From NCBI GenBank assembly GCA_022828085.1, contig JAJEIY010000049.1:62001-126000 (forward strand): 64,000 nucleotides of DNA, in the 5' to 3' direction. Within the stretch, counting starts at the first letter, position 1, and the number at the start of each line of letters is the position of its first letter. The DNA is from Acidobacteriota bacterium. GTDB lineage: Bacteria > Acidobacteriota > Vicinamibacteria > Marinacidobacterales > Marinacidobacteraceae. Both the position numbers and the translations under genes were made by a program. The notes beneath the pieces are model-generated. The model had not been told where the DNA came from. It saw nothing but the letters and a program-made list of their open reading frames with translations, and ran no database searches. Shown here piece by piece: positions 1 through 9,311 of this stretch.

Positions 1-657
1 CTGGCGCCGCGGGATCCGGGAATGCATCGGTTCCTGGGTCGTCTGCTGCTGCGGGTCGAACGCTGGCCGGAAGCCCAGGCGGGCCTCGAACGCGCGCTCG
101 AGCTCGGTTTCCGGGAGGATCCCGGGATCTTCGCCGACCTCGGCGCGGCACTCGTCGGCCAGGAACGTCTGGAGGAGGCCCGGGCCGCCTACGAGAGGCA
201 CCTCGAGTTCGCGCCGGACGACGCCGAGACACTCCTGCAACTGGGCTATCTCGACTGGCGCGGTGAGGACTTCGAGGCGTCGGAGGCCCGACTCGAACGG
301 GCCATCGCGCTCGACCCCGGACTCCGCCGGGCCCATCACTTCCTCGGGCTGACGGCGCTCCGCCGGCAGGAGCTGGACCAGGCGGAAGCCGCGTTCCGGC
401 GCGCCCTCGAACAGGGGGAGGATTTCCCGGAGGCGTGGCTGAACCTCGGCAAGATCGCGCTCCGCCGGGGAGAGGCGGAGGAGGCGGCCCGCCTGTTGGA
501 AACCGCGATCCGCCACGCCCCGGACTATGCCGACGCCTACTACCAGCTCTCCTTCGCGCGGCGCCGGCTGGGCGACGAGGAAGGAGCCGCGGCGGCGCTC
601 GAGCGTTTTGAGGATCTCAACCGGGAGGAGGGCGCCAGGCCGGAACCTCCCTACTGA
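1..657 (+). CDS. TPR-repeat protein, 5' end outside the window
   Basis: The frame is open to the left edge (codons from base 1), so the ATG at 22 is probably internal and the gene starts upstream. The visible 218 residues are about five to six tetratricopeptide repeats, with the typical pattern of small and aromatic residues (for example A-W-L-N-L-G-K near residue 150) and basic/acidic helical faces. TPR arrays are protein-protein interaction scaffolds. No enzymatic domain or membrane segment is visible in this part. Further TPR and CRTAC1 genes follow on the same strand, so it probably belongs to the same secreted or periplasmic protein group. Confidence 0.8.
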   Translation: MAPRDPGMHRFLGRLLLRVERWPEAQAGLERALELGFREDPGIFADLGAALVGQERLEEARAAYERHLEFAPDDAETLLQLGYLDWRGEDFEASEARLERAIALDPGLRRAHHFLGLTALRRQELDQAEAAFRRALEQGEDFPEAWLNLGKIALRRGEAEEAARLLETAIRHAPDYADAYYQLSFARRRLGDEEGAAAALERFEDLNREEGARPEPPY

Positions 658-663
658 CCCCGG

Positions 664-1044
664 ATGCCGCCCCGATTGCTTCGAAGACCCGACTCCCGGT
701 CCACCCGCTCCCGCATGTTGGCGGAGCGGGAGCGGCTTCGCCGGGACATGAGAATGCGAGCGCCGGACGGACCGCGCGGGGATCCTCCGTGGTGGAAGGA
801 GATGCTGGGGATCGGCACGAACCGGGAGTGGATCCTCGTCGTCGTGGGCCTGCTGCTCTTTGCGGTCTATACCTACGAACACGAGGGCGCGCGGCAAGCC
901 CTGTGGGCCTTCACCACGGCGGTTTCCGGCCTGCTGATCGGCCGCTGGTGGACGAAGCGGAACGAAGAGGAATCCGAGGCGGCGCGAAAACCCGTCCTCG
1001 GACCTGGCGATACCGGGCGCGACGAGCGCGGCGGGCGGGACTGA
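664..1044 (+). CDS. small membrane protein, unknown function
   Basis: 126 codons, not recognised. The N-terminal half is Arg-rich. A strongly hydrophobic stretch (W-I-L-V-V-V-G-L-L-L-F-A-V-Y, about residues 56-70) and a second weaker one (about residues 77-95) suggest one or two membrane segments, followed by a charged tail. The gene starts 4 bases after the TPR gene. Internal ATGs at 715 and 748 are possible starts and would remove the Arg-rich part. No ribosome binding site clearly decides between them. It may be expressed with the upstream TPR gene. Confidence 0.5.
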   Translation: MPPRLLRRPDSRSTRSRMLAERERLRRDMRMRAPDGPRGDPPWWKEMLGIGTNREWILVVVGLLLFAVYTYEHEGARQALWAFTTAVSGLLIGRWWTKRNEEESEAARKPVLGPGDTGRDERGGRD

Positions 1045-1113
1045 CCGGTTCGCCGAAGCCCGCCGGGGACGCGTACCATGAGCCCGCCGTCAAGACACGG
1101 GAGGAACTCAACG

Positions 1114-2115
1114 ATGCGCGCGAGACGAATCCTCATCACGGCCGTCCTCATCCTCGCGGTGGGTACGGCGCCGCTGCTGGCTCAGACCACCCACCCACCG
1201 GTCGCGACCTTCTCCATCGTCGCCTATGACCCCGACACCGGGGAGATGGGGGTCGCGGTCCAGTCGAAGTACTTCTCGGTCGGGCACGTGGTGCCCTGGG
1301 GCGAGGCTGGAGTCGGGGTGGTCGCCACCCAGGCGAACGTGAACGCCGGCTACGGCCTGCAGGGACTCGACCTCCTGCGGCAGGGGCTGAGCGCGGAGGA
1401 AGTGAAGGACCGGCTGCTCGCCGAGGACACCTTCCCCGGCCTCGAAGGACGCCAGTTCGCGGTGGTGGACGCGAACGGCGGGATCGCGGCCCACACCGGG
1501 CCGACCGCCACGTTCTGGGCCGGCCACCGGGTGGGGGAGCACTACTCGGCGCAGGGGAACATCCTCACCGGGCCCGAGGTCGTGGAGGCGATGGGGGACG
1601 CGTTCGAAGCCGCCGCGGGCACGCTCGCGGAGAAGATGCAGGCGGCGATGGTCGCGGGACAGGAAGCCGGCGGCGACGCCCGGGGCCGGCAGTCGTCGGC
1701 GATGCTGGTGGTCGGCAAGGGGATGGGGCGGAACATCAACAACGACGTGGTGGCGAGGCTCCAGGTCGAGGACCATCCGCGGCCGATCGAGGAACTCGGG
1801 CGGGTGCTCAACATCAACCTCGCGATCACCGCGATGTCCCGCAGCCGGGAGCGGAGCCAGGCCGGCGACGGCGCCGGCGCGCTGGCCGCGGCGGAACGGG
1901 CCACCGAACTCTGGCCCGATGCTTCGGACACCTGGCTGAACCTCGGCCTGTTGAGCTACTCGCTCGGCAACCGGGAGCGCGCCCTCGAGGTCCTCCGGAA
2001 AGCCGCCGGAATGAACGATCTCTTCCGCGGCCAGCTCGAGTCCACGCTGCGCTGGACCCGGCATGCGGGGCTCGACGACGAGTTTCTGGCGGCCCTCTTC
2101 CCGGGGGGATCCTGA
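1114..2115 (+). CDS. secreted DUF1028 protein with C-terminal TPR-like segment
   Basis: The ATG at 1114 is preferred over an in-frame ATG at 1078. It is preceded by a GGAGG-type site about 10 bases upstream and opens a clear signal peptide (M-R-A-R-R-I-L-I-T-A-V-L, cleavage after ...L-L-A-Q). Residues about 25-235 match DUF1028, an Ntn-hydrolase-like family: T-F-S-I-V-A-Y-D-P-D-T-G-E-M-G-V-A-V-Q-S-K at the start and the G-R-Q-S-S-A-M motif later. The natural substrate of the family is unknown. The last 90 residues look like a TPR pair (A-S-D-T-W-L-N-L-G). Membership in DUF1028 is confident; the function is not known. Confidence 0.85.
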   Translation: MRARRILITAVLILAVGTAPLLAQTTHPPVATFSIVAYDPDTGEMGVAVQSKYFSVGHVVPWGEAGVGVVATQANVNAGYGLQGLDLLRQGLSAEEVKDRLLAEDTFPGLEGRQFAVVDANGGIAAHTGPTATFWAGHRVGEHYSAQGNILTGPEVVEAMGDAFEAAAGTLAEKMQAAMVAGQEAGGDARGRQSSAMLVVGKGMGRNINNDVVARLQVEDHPRPIEELGRVLNINLAITAMSRSRERSQAGDGAGALAAAERATELWPDASDTWLNLGLLSYSLGNRERALEVLRKAAGMNDLFRGQLESTLRWTRHAGLDDEFLAALFPGGS

Positions 2116-2151
2116 GGGGCCGCTCCGGGAAAGCGACCGCCAGACCGGCCC

Positions 2152-3090
2152 GTGCGTGTGATCGCTTCGCTCGGCGCCTCGTTGCTGCTCTCGGCGGCGC
2201 TGGGCTTCGGCGCCCAGGATCCGGAGGCCCTGCTTCGTAGCGGCCAGCGCTGGCTCGACGCCGGGAACGCCCGGGCGGCGGTGGAATCGTTCCGCCGGCT
2301 GGTGGCAGCGGCTCCGGACTCCCGGTCCCACTACTACCTGGGAGTCGCGCTCCTCCAGGACGACCGGCCGGAAGAGGCGGTGGGCGCACTCCGCCGGGCC
2401 GAGTCGCTGGCCGAGACCCCGAACCCGGCGCTGACGCTGTCGCTCGGCACGGCGCTCCTGCGGACGGGCGCCTCCCAGGAAGCGATCGAGGTGCTCATGC
2501 AGGGCGCGAGACACTTTCCGCGCGCCGCGCCCATCCTGGTCCAGCTCGGCTACGCGCACTACACGCGGCTGGAAGGCGAAATGGCCCGCGAGGCGCTGCG
2601 CCGGGCGCGAGCGGTGGCGCCGAACAATGCGCAAGCGCCCTTCTACCTCGGGCTGGCGGAGGCGGCCCTCGGGGCGCTCGAGCCGGCGGCGGAAGCCTTC
2701 GGGAAGGCTGTAGTCCTCGACCCCGGAAACTTCGAGGCCCACGTGGCGCTCGGGCGCACGCTCGCTCAGTTGGGGCGTCCGGAGCGGGCCCGGGAGGCGT
2801 ACCGGGCGGCGCTCGCCACGGCGCCCGGACTGCCGGCGGCACTGGTGGGACTCGGGAGGCTTGAACTCGAGGCGGGTCGCCCGGAGGGCGCCGTCGCCTC
2901 CTTCGAGGCCGCGCTCGCGGCGGCCCCCCGGCACCGTCAGGCCCTCTACAACCTCGCCGCCGCCCTGGCGCTGCTCGGGCGTATGGAGGAGGCGGCCGCG
3001 GTGCGCCGCCGGTTCGCCGAGGCCGCGGCGGCGGGGGAGGAACCCGGACGCTCGCTTTCCCGCACCCGCTCGAAGGCCCGCCCGCGCTGA
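2152..3090 (+). CDS. exported TPR-repeat protein
   Basis: 312 residues from a GTG start. The N-terminus M-R-V-I-A-S-L-G-A-S-L-L-L-S-A-A-L-G-F-G-A-Q is a signal peptide. About seven TPR units fill the rest, with repeats of the type A-P-F-Y-L-G-L-A-E-A and A-L-Y-N-L-A-A-A-L. The Arg-rich C-terminus ends on a TGA that overlaps by one base the ATG of the first CRTAC1 gene, so the two are translationally coupled. Acidobacterial genomes often pair TPR and CRTAC1 proteins. A scaffold role in the periplasm or at the surface is inferred. Confidence 0.8.
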   Translation: MRVIASLGASLLLSAALGFGAQDPEALLRSGQRWLDAGNARAAVESFRRLVAAAPDSRSHYYLGVALLQDDRPEEAVGALRRAESLAETPNPALTLSLGTALLRTGASQEAIEVLMQGARHFPRAAPILVQLGYAHYTRLEGEMAREALRRARAVAPNNAQAPFYLGLAEAALGALEPAAEAFGKAVVLDPGNFEAHVALGRTLAQLGRPERAREAYRAALATAPGLPAALVGLGRLELEAGRPEGAVASFEAALAAAPRHRQALYNLAAALALLGRMEEAAAVRRRFAEAAAAGEEPGRSLSRTRSKARPR

Positions 3091-4781
3091 TGGCGCACCT
3101 CCGCCTGGTGTTCGCCGCGCTGCTCGCCGCGGCGCCGGCGGCGGGCGAGAACTTCGTCTTCGTGGATCGGACCGGGGAAGCCGGAATCCGCTTCCACCAC
3201 GAGGACGGCGGGAGCGGCCGGCGCTACGTGATCGAGATCGTCGGGGCCGGCGTCGCGGTGCTCGACTACGACGGCGACGGCTGGCCCGATCTCTTCTTCG
3301 TGAACGGGCATCCGCTCCCGGGCGATCCGGGCGGCGCGACGGTCGGAAACCGTCTCTTCCGGAACCGGGGGGACGGCACGTTCCGGGACCGCACGGAAGC
3401 CGCCGGGCTCCTCGACCCGCCCGACCGGCTCCGCTACGGCATGGGGGCGGTCGCGGGCGACCTCGACGGTGACGGCGATCCGGACCTGCTGGTCACGCAC
3501 TTCGGGGAGGAGCGGCTCTTCTGGAACCGGGGAGACGGCACCTTTCGGGAGGCGTCCGGCGCGGCCGGCGCGACCGACCCCCGCTGGACCACGAGCGCGG
3601 CGCTCTTCGATCCGGACCGCGACGGGGATCTCGACGTCTATGCCGCGAACTATCTCGACTACGCGATCGAGCGGCACCGGGACTGCGTCAGCCCGGTCCG
3701 GGAACTCCTCGCCTACTGCCATCCGCAGGAGTACCCGGGCGCGGCGGATTCGTTCTTCGAGAACCTCGGCGACGGAACGTTCCGGGCGTCTCCGGTGCCC
3801 GGCTCGGAGGACGGGAAGGGTCTCGGCGTGGTGGTCAGCGACCTGGGAGGGGACGGCGCGCCCGACGTCCACGTGGCGAACGACACCACGCCCAACTTCC
3901 TGTTCCGGACGGCGGCGGGGCCGGACGGCGTCCGCTTCTTCGAGGAAGGTCTCCCGTCCGGCGTCGCCTACAACGAGGAAGGTCTTCCCGAAGCCGGCAT
4001 GGGGAACGATTTCGGGGACGTGGACCGCGACGGGCTGATGGACCTCGTGGTCACGAACTTCGATTTCGAGACGAACACGCTCTACCGGAACCTCGGCGAG
4101 GGCCTCTTCCTGGACGCTACGGCCTCTTTCGGACTGGGGAGCGAGAGCCTCACCGAACTGGCCTTCGGCTGCGACCTCGCCGACTTCGACAACGACGGCT
4201 GGCTCGACCTGGTGGTGGCGAACGGCCACATCCTGGACAACATCGCCAGCATCCAGTCCAACCTCACCTTCGCCCAGCCCGGCCAGGTGTTCCGGAACGA
4301 CCGCGGGCGTCTCCGGCGCCGCCGCCGGAGCGAGGGCGACTTCGCCCGGCCCCGGGTGGGCCGGGGTCTGGCCACCTTCGACTACGACCTCGACGGGGAC
4401 CTCGACCTCGCGCTCGCCAACAATCGCGGTCCGGCGGAGCTCCTCGAAAACCGGGGCGGGGCCGAGGCCGGCAACACGGTGGGTCTCCTGCTGATCGGCG
4501 CCGAAGGGAACCGGGAAGGAATCGGCGCGCGCGTGCGGCTCGCAGGGGGTGCGGTCGTCCAGGAGGAGGAGCGGCGGGCGGGGGCGAGCTACCTCTCCCA
4601 GCACGATCCGGTGCTCTGGTTCGGTCTCGGCGCAGCGGAGGGCGCGAACCACGTCAGCGTTCGCTGGCCGTCGGACAACGAGGAGGCCGTCGGATCCCTG
4701 CCGGCGGGCGCGGTCCACGTCCTGAAGGAGGGCGCCGGACGCGTCGCGAGCATCGGGATCGGGGCCGGAGTGGTGCGATGA
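3090..4781 (+). CDS. CRTAC1-family secreted protein (FG-GAP/VCBS repeats, ASPIC/UnbV domain)
   Basis: 563 residues with an N-terminal signal peptide (L-V-F-A-A-L-L-A-A-A-P-A-A-G). Multiple calcium-binding FG-GAP/VCBS motifs of the form D-x-D-G-D-G/D-x-D-L are visible (D-Y-D-G-D-G-W-P-D-L-F-F near residue 60, D-L-D-G-D-G-D-P-D-L-L-V near 128), which predict a beta-propeller. The C-terminal about 90 residues are an ASPIC/UnbV domain (I-G-A-R-V-R-L ... S-Y-L-S-Q ... W-F-G-L-G). The family is extracellular and its function in bacteria is poorly known. It overlaps the genes on both sides by 1 and 4 bases. Confidence 0.9.
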   Translation: MAHLRLVFAALLAAAPAAGENFVFVDRTGEAGIRFHHEDGGSGRRYVIEIVGAGVAVLDYDGDGWPDLFFVNGHPLPGDPGGATVGNRLFRNRGDGTFRDRTEAAGLLDPPDRLRYGMGAVAGDLDGDGDPDLLVTHFGEERLFWNRGDGTFREASGAAGATDPRWTTSAALFDPDRDGDLDVYAANYLDYAIERHRDCVSPVRELLAYCHPQEYPGAADSFFENLGDGTFRASPVPGSEDGKGLGVVVSDLGGDGAPDVHVANDTTPNFLFRTAAGPDGVRFFEEGLPSGVAYNEEGLPEAGMGNDFGDVDRDGLMDLVVTNFDFETNTLYRNLGEGLFLDATASFGLGSESLTELAFGCDLADFDNDGWLDLVVANGHILDNIASIQSNLTFAQPGQVFRNDRGRLRRRRRSEGDFARPRVGRGLATFDYDLDGDLDLALANNRGPAELLENRGGAEAGNTVGLLLIGAEGNREGIGARVRLAGGAVVQEEERRAGASYLSQHDPVLWFGLGAAEGANHVSVRWPSDNEEAVGSLPAGAVHVLKEGAGRVASIGIGAGVVR

Positions 4782-6460
4782 GGACCGTCACTGCCGTGGT
4801 CGGGGCCTTCCTCGCTCTGGGGGCGGCAGCATCCGCCCAGCCGCAGATCCGTTTCACCGAGGTGGCGGAGGCATCGGGCATCCGTTTCATCAACATGTAC
4901 GGCGGCGTCGGCAGCAAGGACTTCATCCTCGAGACGACGGGGAGCGGCGCGGCGTTTTTCGACTACGACGGCGACGCGGATCTGGACGTCTTCCTCGTCA
5001 ACGGGTCCCGGCTCGGGTACGACGCGAGCCAGAGCCTTTCGAACGCGCTGTTCCGCAACGAGGGCGGCGGACGCTTCCGCGAGGTGACGGGCCCCGCGGG
5101 GCTCGAGTCCTACGGCTGGGGGCAGGGCGCCTTCGTCGTGGACCACGACAACGACGGCGATCTCGATCTCCTCGTGACGCGCTACGGGAAGAACCTCTTC
5201 TACCGGAACCGGGGCGACGGGACGTTCGCGGAGGCCGGCGAAGCGGTGGGGCTGGACGATCCGCAGTGGGGGACCGGGGCCGCGTTCGGCGACCTGGACC
5301 GGGACGGCGTCTCCGACCTCGTGGTCGTGAACTACGTGGACTTCCGGGTGGAGGCGACGCCGCGGCCGGGTGAAGAGCCGTTCTGCTTCTTCCGGGGCCT
5401 GCCGGTGATGTGCGGCCCGAACGGTCTGACGCCGGCGCCGGCCCTCCTCTACCGCGGACTTTCGGACGGCCGCTTCGCGCGGGTGGAGGGACAGGCCATC
5501 GGCGCCGAGCGGTACTTCGGTCTCGGGGTCGTGCTCGGCGATCTCGACGACGACGGGGACCTCGACGTTTACGTGGCGAACGACCAGACCCCCAACAACC
5601 TCTACCGGAACGACACCGGAGCCGGGGGATTCGATTTCACCGACATCGGCCTTTCCGCGGGGGTCGCCTACAACGAGGACGGCCGCGCGCAGGCGGGGAT
5701 GGGGGTGGACCTCGGCGACTACGACAACGACGGGCGGCTCGACATCGTGGTCACGAACTTCTCCCACGACTACAACACTGTCTACCGGGCGGTGGGCGGG
5801 GGCTGGTTCCTCGACGAATCGTTCGCCGCCGGTGTAGCGGAGCCGAGCTATCCCTACCTCGGCTGGGGAACCGGTTTCCGCGACCTGGACCGGGACGGCT
5901 GGCTGGACCTCGTGGTCCTGAACGGGCACGTCTATCCCGAGGTGGACGGAGGGATCACCGAGAGCGACTACGCCCAGCGGGGCCTCGTCTTCCGGAACCG
6001 GACGGACGGTGGATTCGACGAGGTTCCGCCGACCGCGCTCGAGGTTCCCCGGGTGTACCGCGGCGCGGCCTTCGCCGACTACGACGACGACGGCGACACC
6101 GACCTGCTCGCGACCGTCATGAACGGATCGCCGGCGCTCTTCCGCAACGACACCGGCACCGCCGCCGCCTGGGCGGGGTTCCGGCTGGTGGGCCGGGAGA
6201 GCCCGAGAGACGGGGTCGGAACCCGCCTGTTGCTGACCGGCGGAGAACTCAGCCAGGTGCGGGAAGCCCGGGCCGCGGGCAGCTACCTGGCGTCCAGCGA
6301 TTCGCGGGTCATCTTCGGTCTGGGGTTGGGCAGTGGTCCGTTTCGGGTGCGGGTGCGGTGGCTCTCGGGTTGCGAACAGGAGGTCGAAGCGGCGCCAGGG
6401 CGGTACCTGCTGGTGGTGGAACCGCGGGATTGCGCCGGCTCCGGCCGGACGGGCTCCTGA
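4778..6460 (+). CDS. CRTAC1-family secreted protein, second paralogue
   Basis: 560 residues, the same architecture as the preceding gene: signal peptide (V-V-G-A-F-L-A-L-G-A-A-A-S-A), repeated D-x-D-x-D-G motifs (F-D-Y-D-G-D-A-D-L-D-V-F, D-H-D-N-D-G-D-L-D-L-L) and a C-terminal ASPIC/UnbV domain. It starts inside the stop of its neighbour (ATGA), so the two are co-translated. The paralogues are clearly diverged, not a recent duplication. Likely calcium-stabilised propellers acting outside the cytoplasm; substrate or partner unknown. Confidence 0.9.
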   Translation: MRTVTAVVGAFLALGAAASAQPQIRFTEVAEASGIRFINMYGGVGSKDFILETTGSGAAFFDYDGDADLDVFLVNGSRLGYDASQSLSNALFRNEGGGRFREVTGPAGLESYGWGQGAFVVDHDNDGDLDLLVTRYGKNLFYRNRGDGTFAEAGEAVGLDDPQWGTGAAFGDLDRDGVSDLVVVNYVDFRVEATPRPGEEPFCFFRGLPVMCGPNGLTPAPALLYRGLSDGRFARVEGQAIGAERYFGLGVVLGDLDDDGDLDVYVANDQTPNNLYRNDTGAGGFDFTDIGLSAGVAYNEDGRAQAGMGVDLGDYDNDGRLDIVVTNFSHDYNTVYRAVGGGWFLDESFAAGVAEPSYPYLGWGTGFRDLDRDGWLDLVVLNGHVYPEVDGGITESDYAQRGLVFRNRTDGGFDEVPPTALEVPRVYRGAAFADYDDDGDTDLLATVMNGSPALFRNDTGTAAAWAGFRLVGRESPRDGVGTRLLLTGGELSQVREARAAGSYLASSDSRVIFGLGLGSGPFRVRVRWLSGCEQEVEAAPGRYLLVVEPRDCAGSGRTGS

Positions 6461-6690
6461 CCCGGATGGCAGAGCGGCTTGGACCGCCGGCTTCAGCCGG
6501 CGCCGTCCGCCGCAGGCAGGCGGCGAGACGGACCCCATTCGTCGGGATGGCTCGGCTAGGCGCGCCAAAACGCCAGGGTAGCGACGAACCACCCGTGGCC
6601 CTGCGGGCCGCTGTGCCGGCTGAAGCCGGCGTTCCAGGCGCGCCTATTGTTCGCCAGATCCGCAAGCTCCAGGTCCACCAGGTTGAAGCG
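6461..6690. repeat. intergenic region with REP-like GC-rich inverted repeats
   Basis: No gene is supported here. The spacer holds two short palindromic stretches, around 6482-6500 (GCCGGC-TTCA-GCCGGC type) and around 6612-6636 (GCCGGC-TGAA-GCCGGC followed by GTTCCAGGC). Related GCCGGC/CCTGGAACGCCGG pieces recur near 20917-20935 and 21038-21060. They may act as transcription terminators after the CRTAC1 gene or be dispersed REP-type repeats. Confidence 0.5.
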
Positions 6691-7482
6691 ATGACGCGAC
6701 CCGCCCTGCCGTCCGCGATCCTGATCGTTCAGCTGCTCGCTGGGACCGCGTTCGCGGAAGCGCCACTTCGCGGCGGTACCGTCACGGCAGCGGTAGCCGC
6801 CAACTTCACCGCGGCCGCTCGCGAGATCGCCGCCGCGTTCGAGGACGCCACCGGAGACGGGGCTCTCCTCAGCTTCGGCTCCACCGGCCAGCTCTACGCC
6901 CAGATCCTCCAGGGCGCTCCGTTCGAGGTGTTCCTGGCGGCCGACGAGGCGCGCCCGGAGCTCGCGGAGCGCGAGGGACTCGCCGTTCCGGGCAGCCGCC
7001 GGACCTACGCGGTGGGCAGGCTCGTGCTCTTCAGCACGGAAGCGGGGCGGATCGCCGGGCCCGGCGCCCTCCGGGACCCCGGCCTCCGGCGCATCGCCCT
7101 CGCGAACCCGGCGCTCGCTCCCTACGGCCGGGCGGCGCTCGAGACGGCCCGGGCGCTCGGGATGGAAGACATCGTGCGGGACCGTCAGGTCATCGGCGCG
7201 AACGTGTCCCAGGCGCACCAGTTCGTCCGCACCGGTAACGCCGAGCTGGGATTCCTCGCCCTCTCCCAGGTTGTCCGGAGCGCGGACGGGTCCCGTTGGC
7301 TCGTCCCCGAGCACCTCCACGCCCCCATCCGGCAGCAGGCGGTGCTGCTCGAGGCCGGCCGCGACAACCCGGCCGCCGCCCGCTTCCTCGATTTCCTCGG
7401 ATCCGCAACCGCCCGGGCAATCCTTCGCCGGCACGGCTACCGCACCGAGCAACCGGCGCCCGGCCGACGAGGCGGACCGTGA
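6691..7482 (+). CDS. modA: molybdate ABC transporter, periplasmic binding protein ModA
   Basis: 263 residues from the ATG at 6691, which opens a signal peptide ([14 protein letters not shown]). The mature part matches Mod[10 protein letters not shown] near the start, [12 protein letters not shown] with the oxyanion-contacting serines, [10 protein letters not shown], and the late A-P-Y-G-R-A-A and [10 protein letters not shown] segments. It binds molybdate (perhaps tungstate) in the periplasm and delivers it to ModB. The modABC order and 4-base overlaps support the call. Confidence 0.9.
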   Translation: MTRPALPSAILIVQLLAGTAFAEAPLRGGTVTAAVAANFTAAAREIAAAFEDATGDGALLSFGSTGQLYAQILQGAPFEVFLAADEARPELAEREGLAVPGSRRTYAVGRLVLFSTEAGRIAGPGALRDPGLRRIALANPALAPYGRAALETARALGMEDIVRDRQVIGANVSQAHQFVRTGNAELGFLALSQVVRSADGSRWLVPEHLHAPIRQQAVLLEAGRDNPAAARFLDFLGSATARAILRRHGYRTEQPAPGRRGGP

Positions 7483-8159
7483 ACGCCGAAACCCTTTGGC
7501 CGCCCATCCGGCTCACCCTCGAGCTGGCGGGGGTGACGACGGTCTTCCTGCTGCTCCTCGGGACCCCGATCGCCTGGTGGCTGGCGAGAACCCGGTTCCG
7601 TTTCAAGGAAGCGGTGGCGGCCCTGGTCGCACTGCCCCTCGTCCTGCCGCCCACCGTCCTGGGCTTCTATCTGCTGATCGCCCTGGGGCCCGACGGGCCG
7701 GGAGGCTTCGTCGCCCGGCTGTTCGGCGAGCGGTCCCTCGCGTTCTCCTTCCCGGGCCTCGTGATCGGGTCGATCATCTACTCGCTGCCCTTCACGGTGC
7801 AGCCCATCCGCAGCGCCTTCGAAGCCGTGGGCGACCGTCCGCTGGAGGCGGCCGCCACGCTGCAGGCCTCGCCCTGGGACGCCTTCTGGACGGTTGCGGT
7901 GCCGCTCGCCCGGCCCGGCCTGATCGCCGGCGCGGTGCTCGGTTTCGCCCACACCGTCGGAGAGTTCGGGGTCATCCTGATGATCGGCGGCAACATCCCG
8001 GGCGCCACCCGGGTGCTGTCGATCGCCATCTACGACCACGTGGAGCTCATGGAGTGGGGCACCGCGCACCTGCTTTCCGGAAGCCTGCTGGCGTTCTCCT
8101 TCGTCGTGGTGGCGCTCACCCTCAGCCTTCAGAAGAAAATGGGAGGCCGGGACCGGTGA
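7479..8159 (+). CDS. modB: molybdate ABC transporter permease ModB
   Basis: 226 residues from a GTG that overlaps the modA stop (GTGA). Five to six hydrophobic helices are visible, with the ABC permease EAA loop ([20 protein letters not shown] at about residues 125-145) and the ModB-like [14 protein letters not shown] and H-T-V-G-E-F-G-V segments. It forms the inner-membrane channel for molybdate with ModC. An upstream in-frame extension to 7296 exists but lies inside modA and is not needed. Confidence 0.92.
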   Translation: MNAETLWPPIRLTLELAGVTTVFLLLLGTPIAWWLARTRFRFKEAVAALVALPLVLPPTVLGFYLLIALGPDGPGGFVARLFGERSLAFSFPGLVIGSIIYSLPFTVQPIRSAFEAVGDRPLEAAATLQASPWDAFWTVAVPLARPGLIAGAVLGFAHTVGEFGVILMIGGNIPGATRVLSIAIYDHVELMEWGTAHLLSGSLLAFSFVVVALTLSLQKKMGGRDR

Positions 8160-9256
8160 CCGGCTCGGGCGCCGCCCTCCAGGTGGACCTCCGGGGACCG
8201 GTCGGAGAACTACGGATCCGGGCGGCCTTCGAGGCCCAAACGGGGGAAACGACCGCGATCTTCGGTCCGTCCGGCAGTGGCAAGACGACGCTCCTCCGCG
8301 CGGTCGCCGGCCTCGCGCGCCTTCCCGGACGGCTCGCCCTCGGACCCGACATCTGGCAGGACGACCGCCGCGGGGTCTTCGTGCCCGCGCATCGCCGGAG
8401 GATCGGGTTCGCCTTCCAGGAGCCGGCCCTGTTCGATCACCTCACCGTCGGGGGCAACCTCCGCTACGCCGAGCGCCGCAGCGGCGCACCGGAATCGGGG
8501 CCTGCCGTTTCGTTCGCCGAGGCGGTGGAGCGCCTCGGGCTCGGCCAGCACCTCGAACGAATGCCTCGGGGACTGTCGGGCGGCGAGCGCCAGCGCGTTT
8601 CGCTGGCGCGGGCGCTGCTCGCGCGTCCCGCGGCTCTCTTGCTGGACGAGCCCCTGTCGGGCGTCCACCGCACGGCCCGCGCGGCGATCCTCCCCTGGCT
8701 TCGGGCCCTGGGAGAGGCGTCCGGCGTGGTGACCCTCTACGTCAGCCACGATCTCGGGGAGGTGGTGGACGTCGCGCATCGGATCGCACCGATCTCCGCC
8801 GGCGCCGTAACCGGCGCCGCCCCGGCCGGCCAGGCGCTCGATCAACTGCCGAAAGGCGATCTGCTCTCCCGGTTCGAGGCGGGCAGCGTGCTGACGGCGA
8901 CCGTCCGGTTCCCGCTTCCGGCCCTGGGGCTTTCGGAGCTCGATCTCGGCGGGCAACGCCTCCGGGTCCCCGGCACCGAGCGTCCGGCCGGAACCGAGGC
9001 GCGTCTTCGGGTACGGGCGCGGGACGTGGCGCTTGCTACCGAGGCGCCAACCGCCATCAGCATCCGGAACGTGCTGCGCGGCAGCGTCATCGAGGTCCGC
9101 GACCTGCCGGAGACCCCCTTCGCCGAAGTGGCCGTGGGGTTCGACGATCAGCGGCTCGTCGCCCGGATCACCCGGGACGCCGCTACCGAGTTGGGACTCG
9201 AAGCGGGCCGCGAGGTGTTCGCGCTGCTGAAGACCGTCTCTTTCGACGACACCTGA
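8156..9256 (+). CDS. modC: molybdate ABC transporter ATP-binding protein ModC
   Basis: 366 residues from a GTG overlapping the modB stop. Walker A is G-P-S-G-S-G-K-T-T (K43), the signature is L-S-G-G-E from residue 140, Walker B plus catalytic Glu is L-L-L-D-E (D164, E165), and the H-loop is V-S-H-D. The C-terminal about 70 residues look like a TOBE/Mop oxyanion-sensing domain. The D-loop, normally S-A-L-D in this family, reads S-G-V-H, so the conserved Asp is His171. It energises molybdate uptake at the cytoplasmic face of ModB. Confidence 0.92.
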   Translation: MTGSGAALQVDLRGPVGELRIRAAFEAQTGETTAIFGPSGSGKTTLLRAVAGLARLPGRLALGPDIWQDDRRGVFVPAHRRRIGFAFQEPALFDHLTVGGNLRYAERRSGAPESGPAVSFAEAVERLGLGQHLERMPRGLSGGERQRVSLARALLARPAALLLDEPLSGVHRTARAAILPWLRALGEASGVVTLYVSHDLGEVVDVAHRIAPISAGAVTGAAPAGQALDQLPKGDLLSRFEAGSVLTATVRFPLPALGLSELDLGGQRLRVPGTERPAGTEARLRVRARDVALATEAPTAISIRNVLRGSVIEVRDLPETPFAEVAVGFDDQRLVARITRDAATELGLEAGREVFALLKTVSFDDT

Positions 9257-9311
9257 CGAGCAGCTTCCCGGCGTCAGGGGCTTCCTGGGTCGCGACGCGC
9301 GGGCTCGACCC

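Noticed and set aside
2946..4718. Long minus-strand open frame of 590 codons opposite the CRTAC1 gene
   Set aside because: It is a shadow of the high-GC coding strand: biased to Val/Arg/Glu/Pro, no domain, and the plus-strand product has clear FG-GAP and ASPIC motifs. The same applies to the other long antisense frames.
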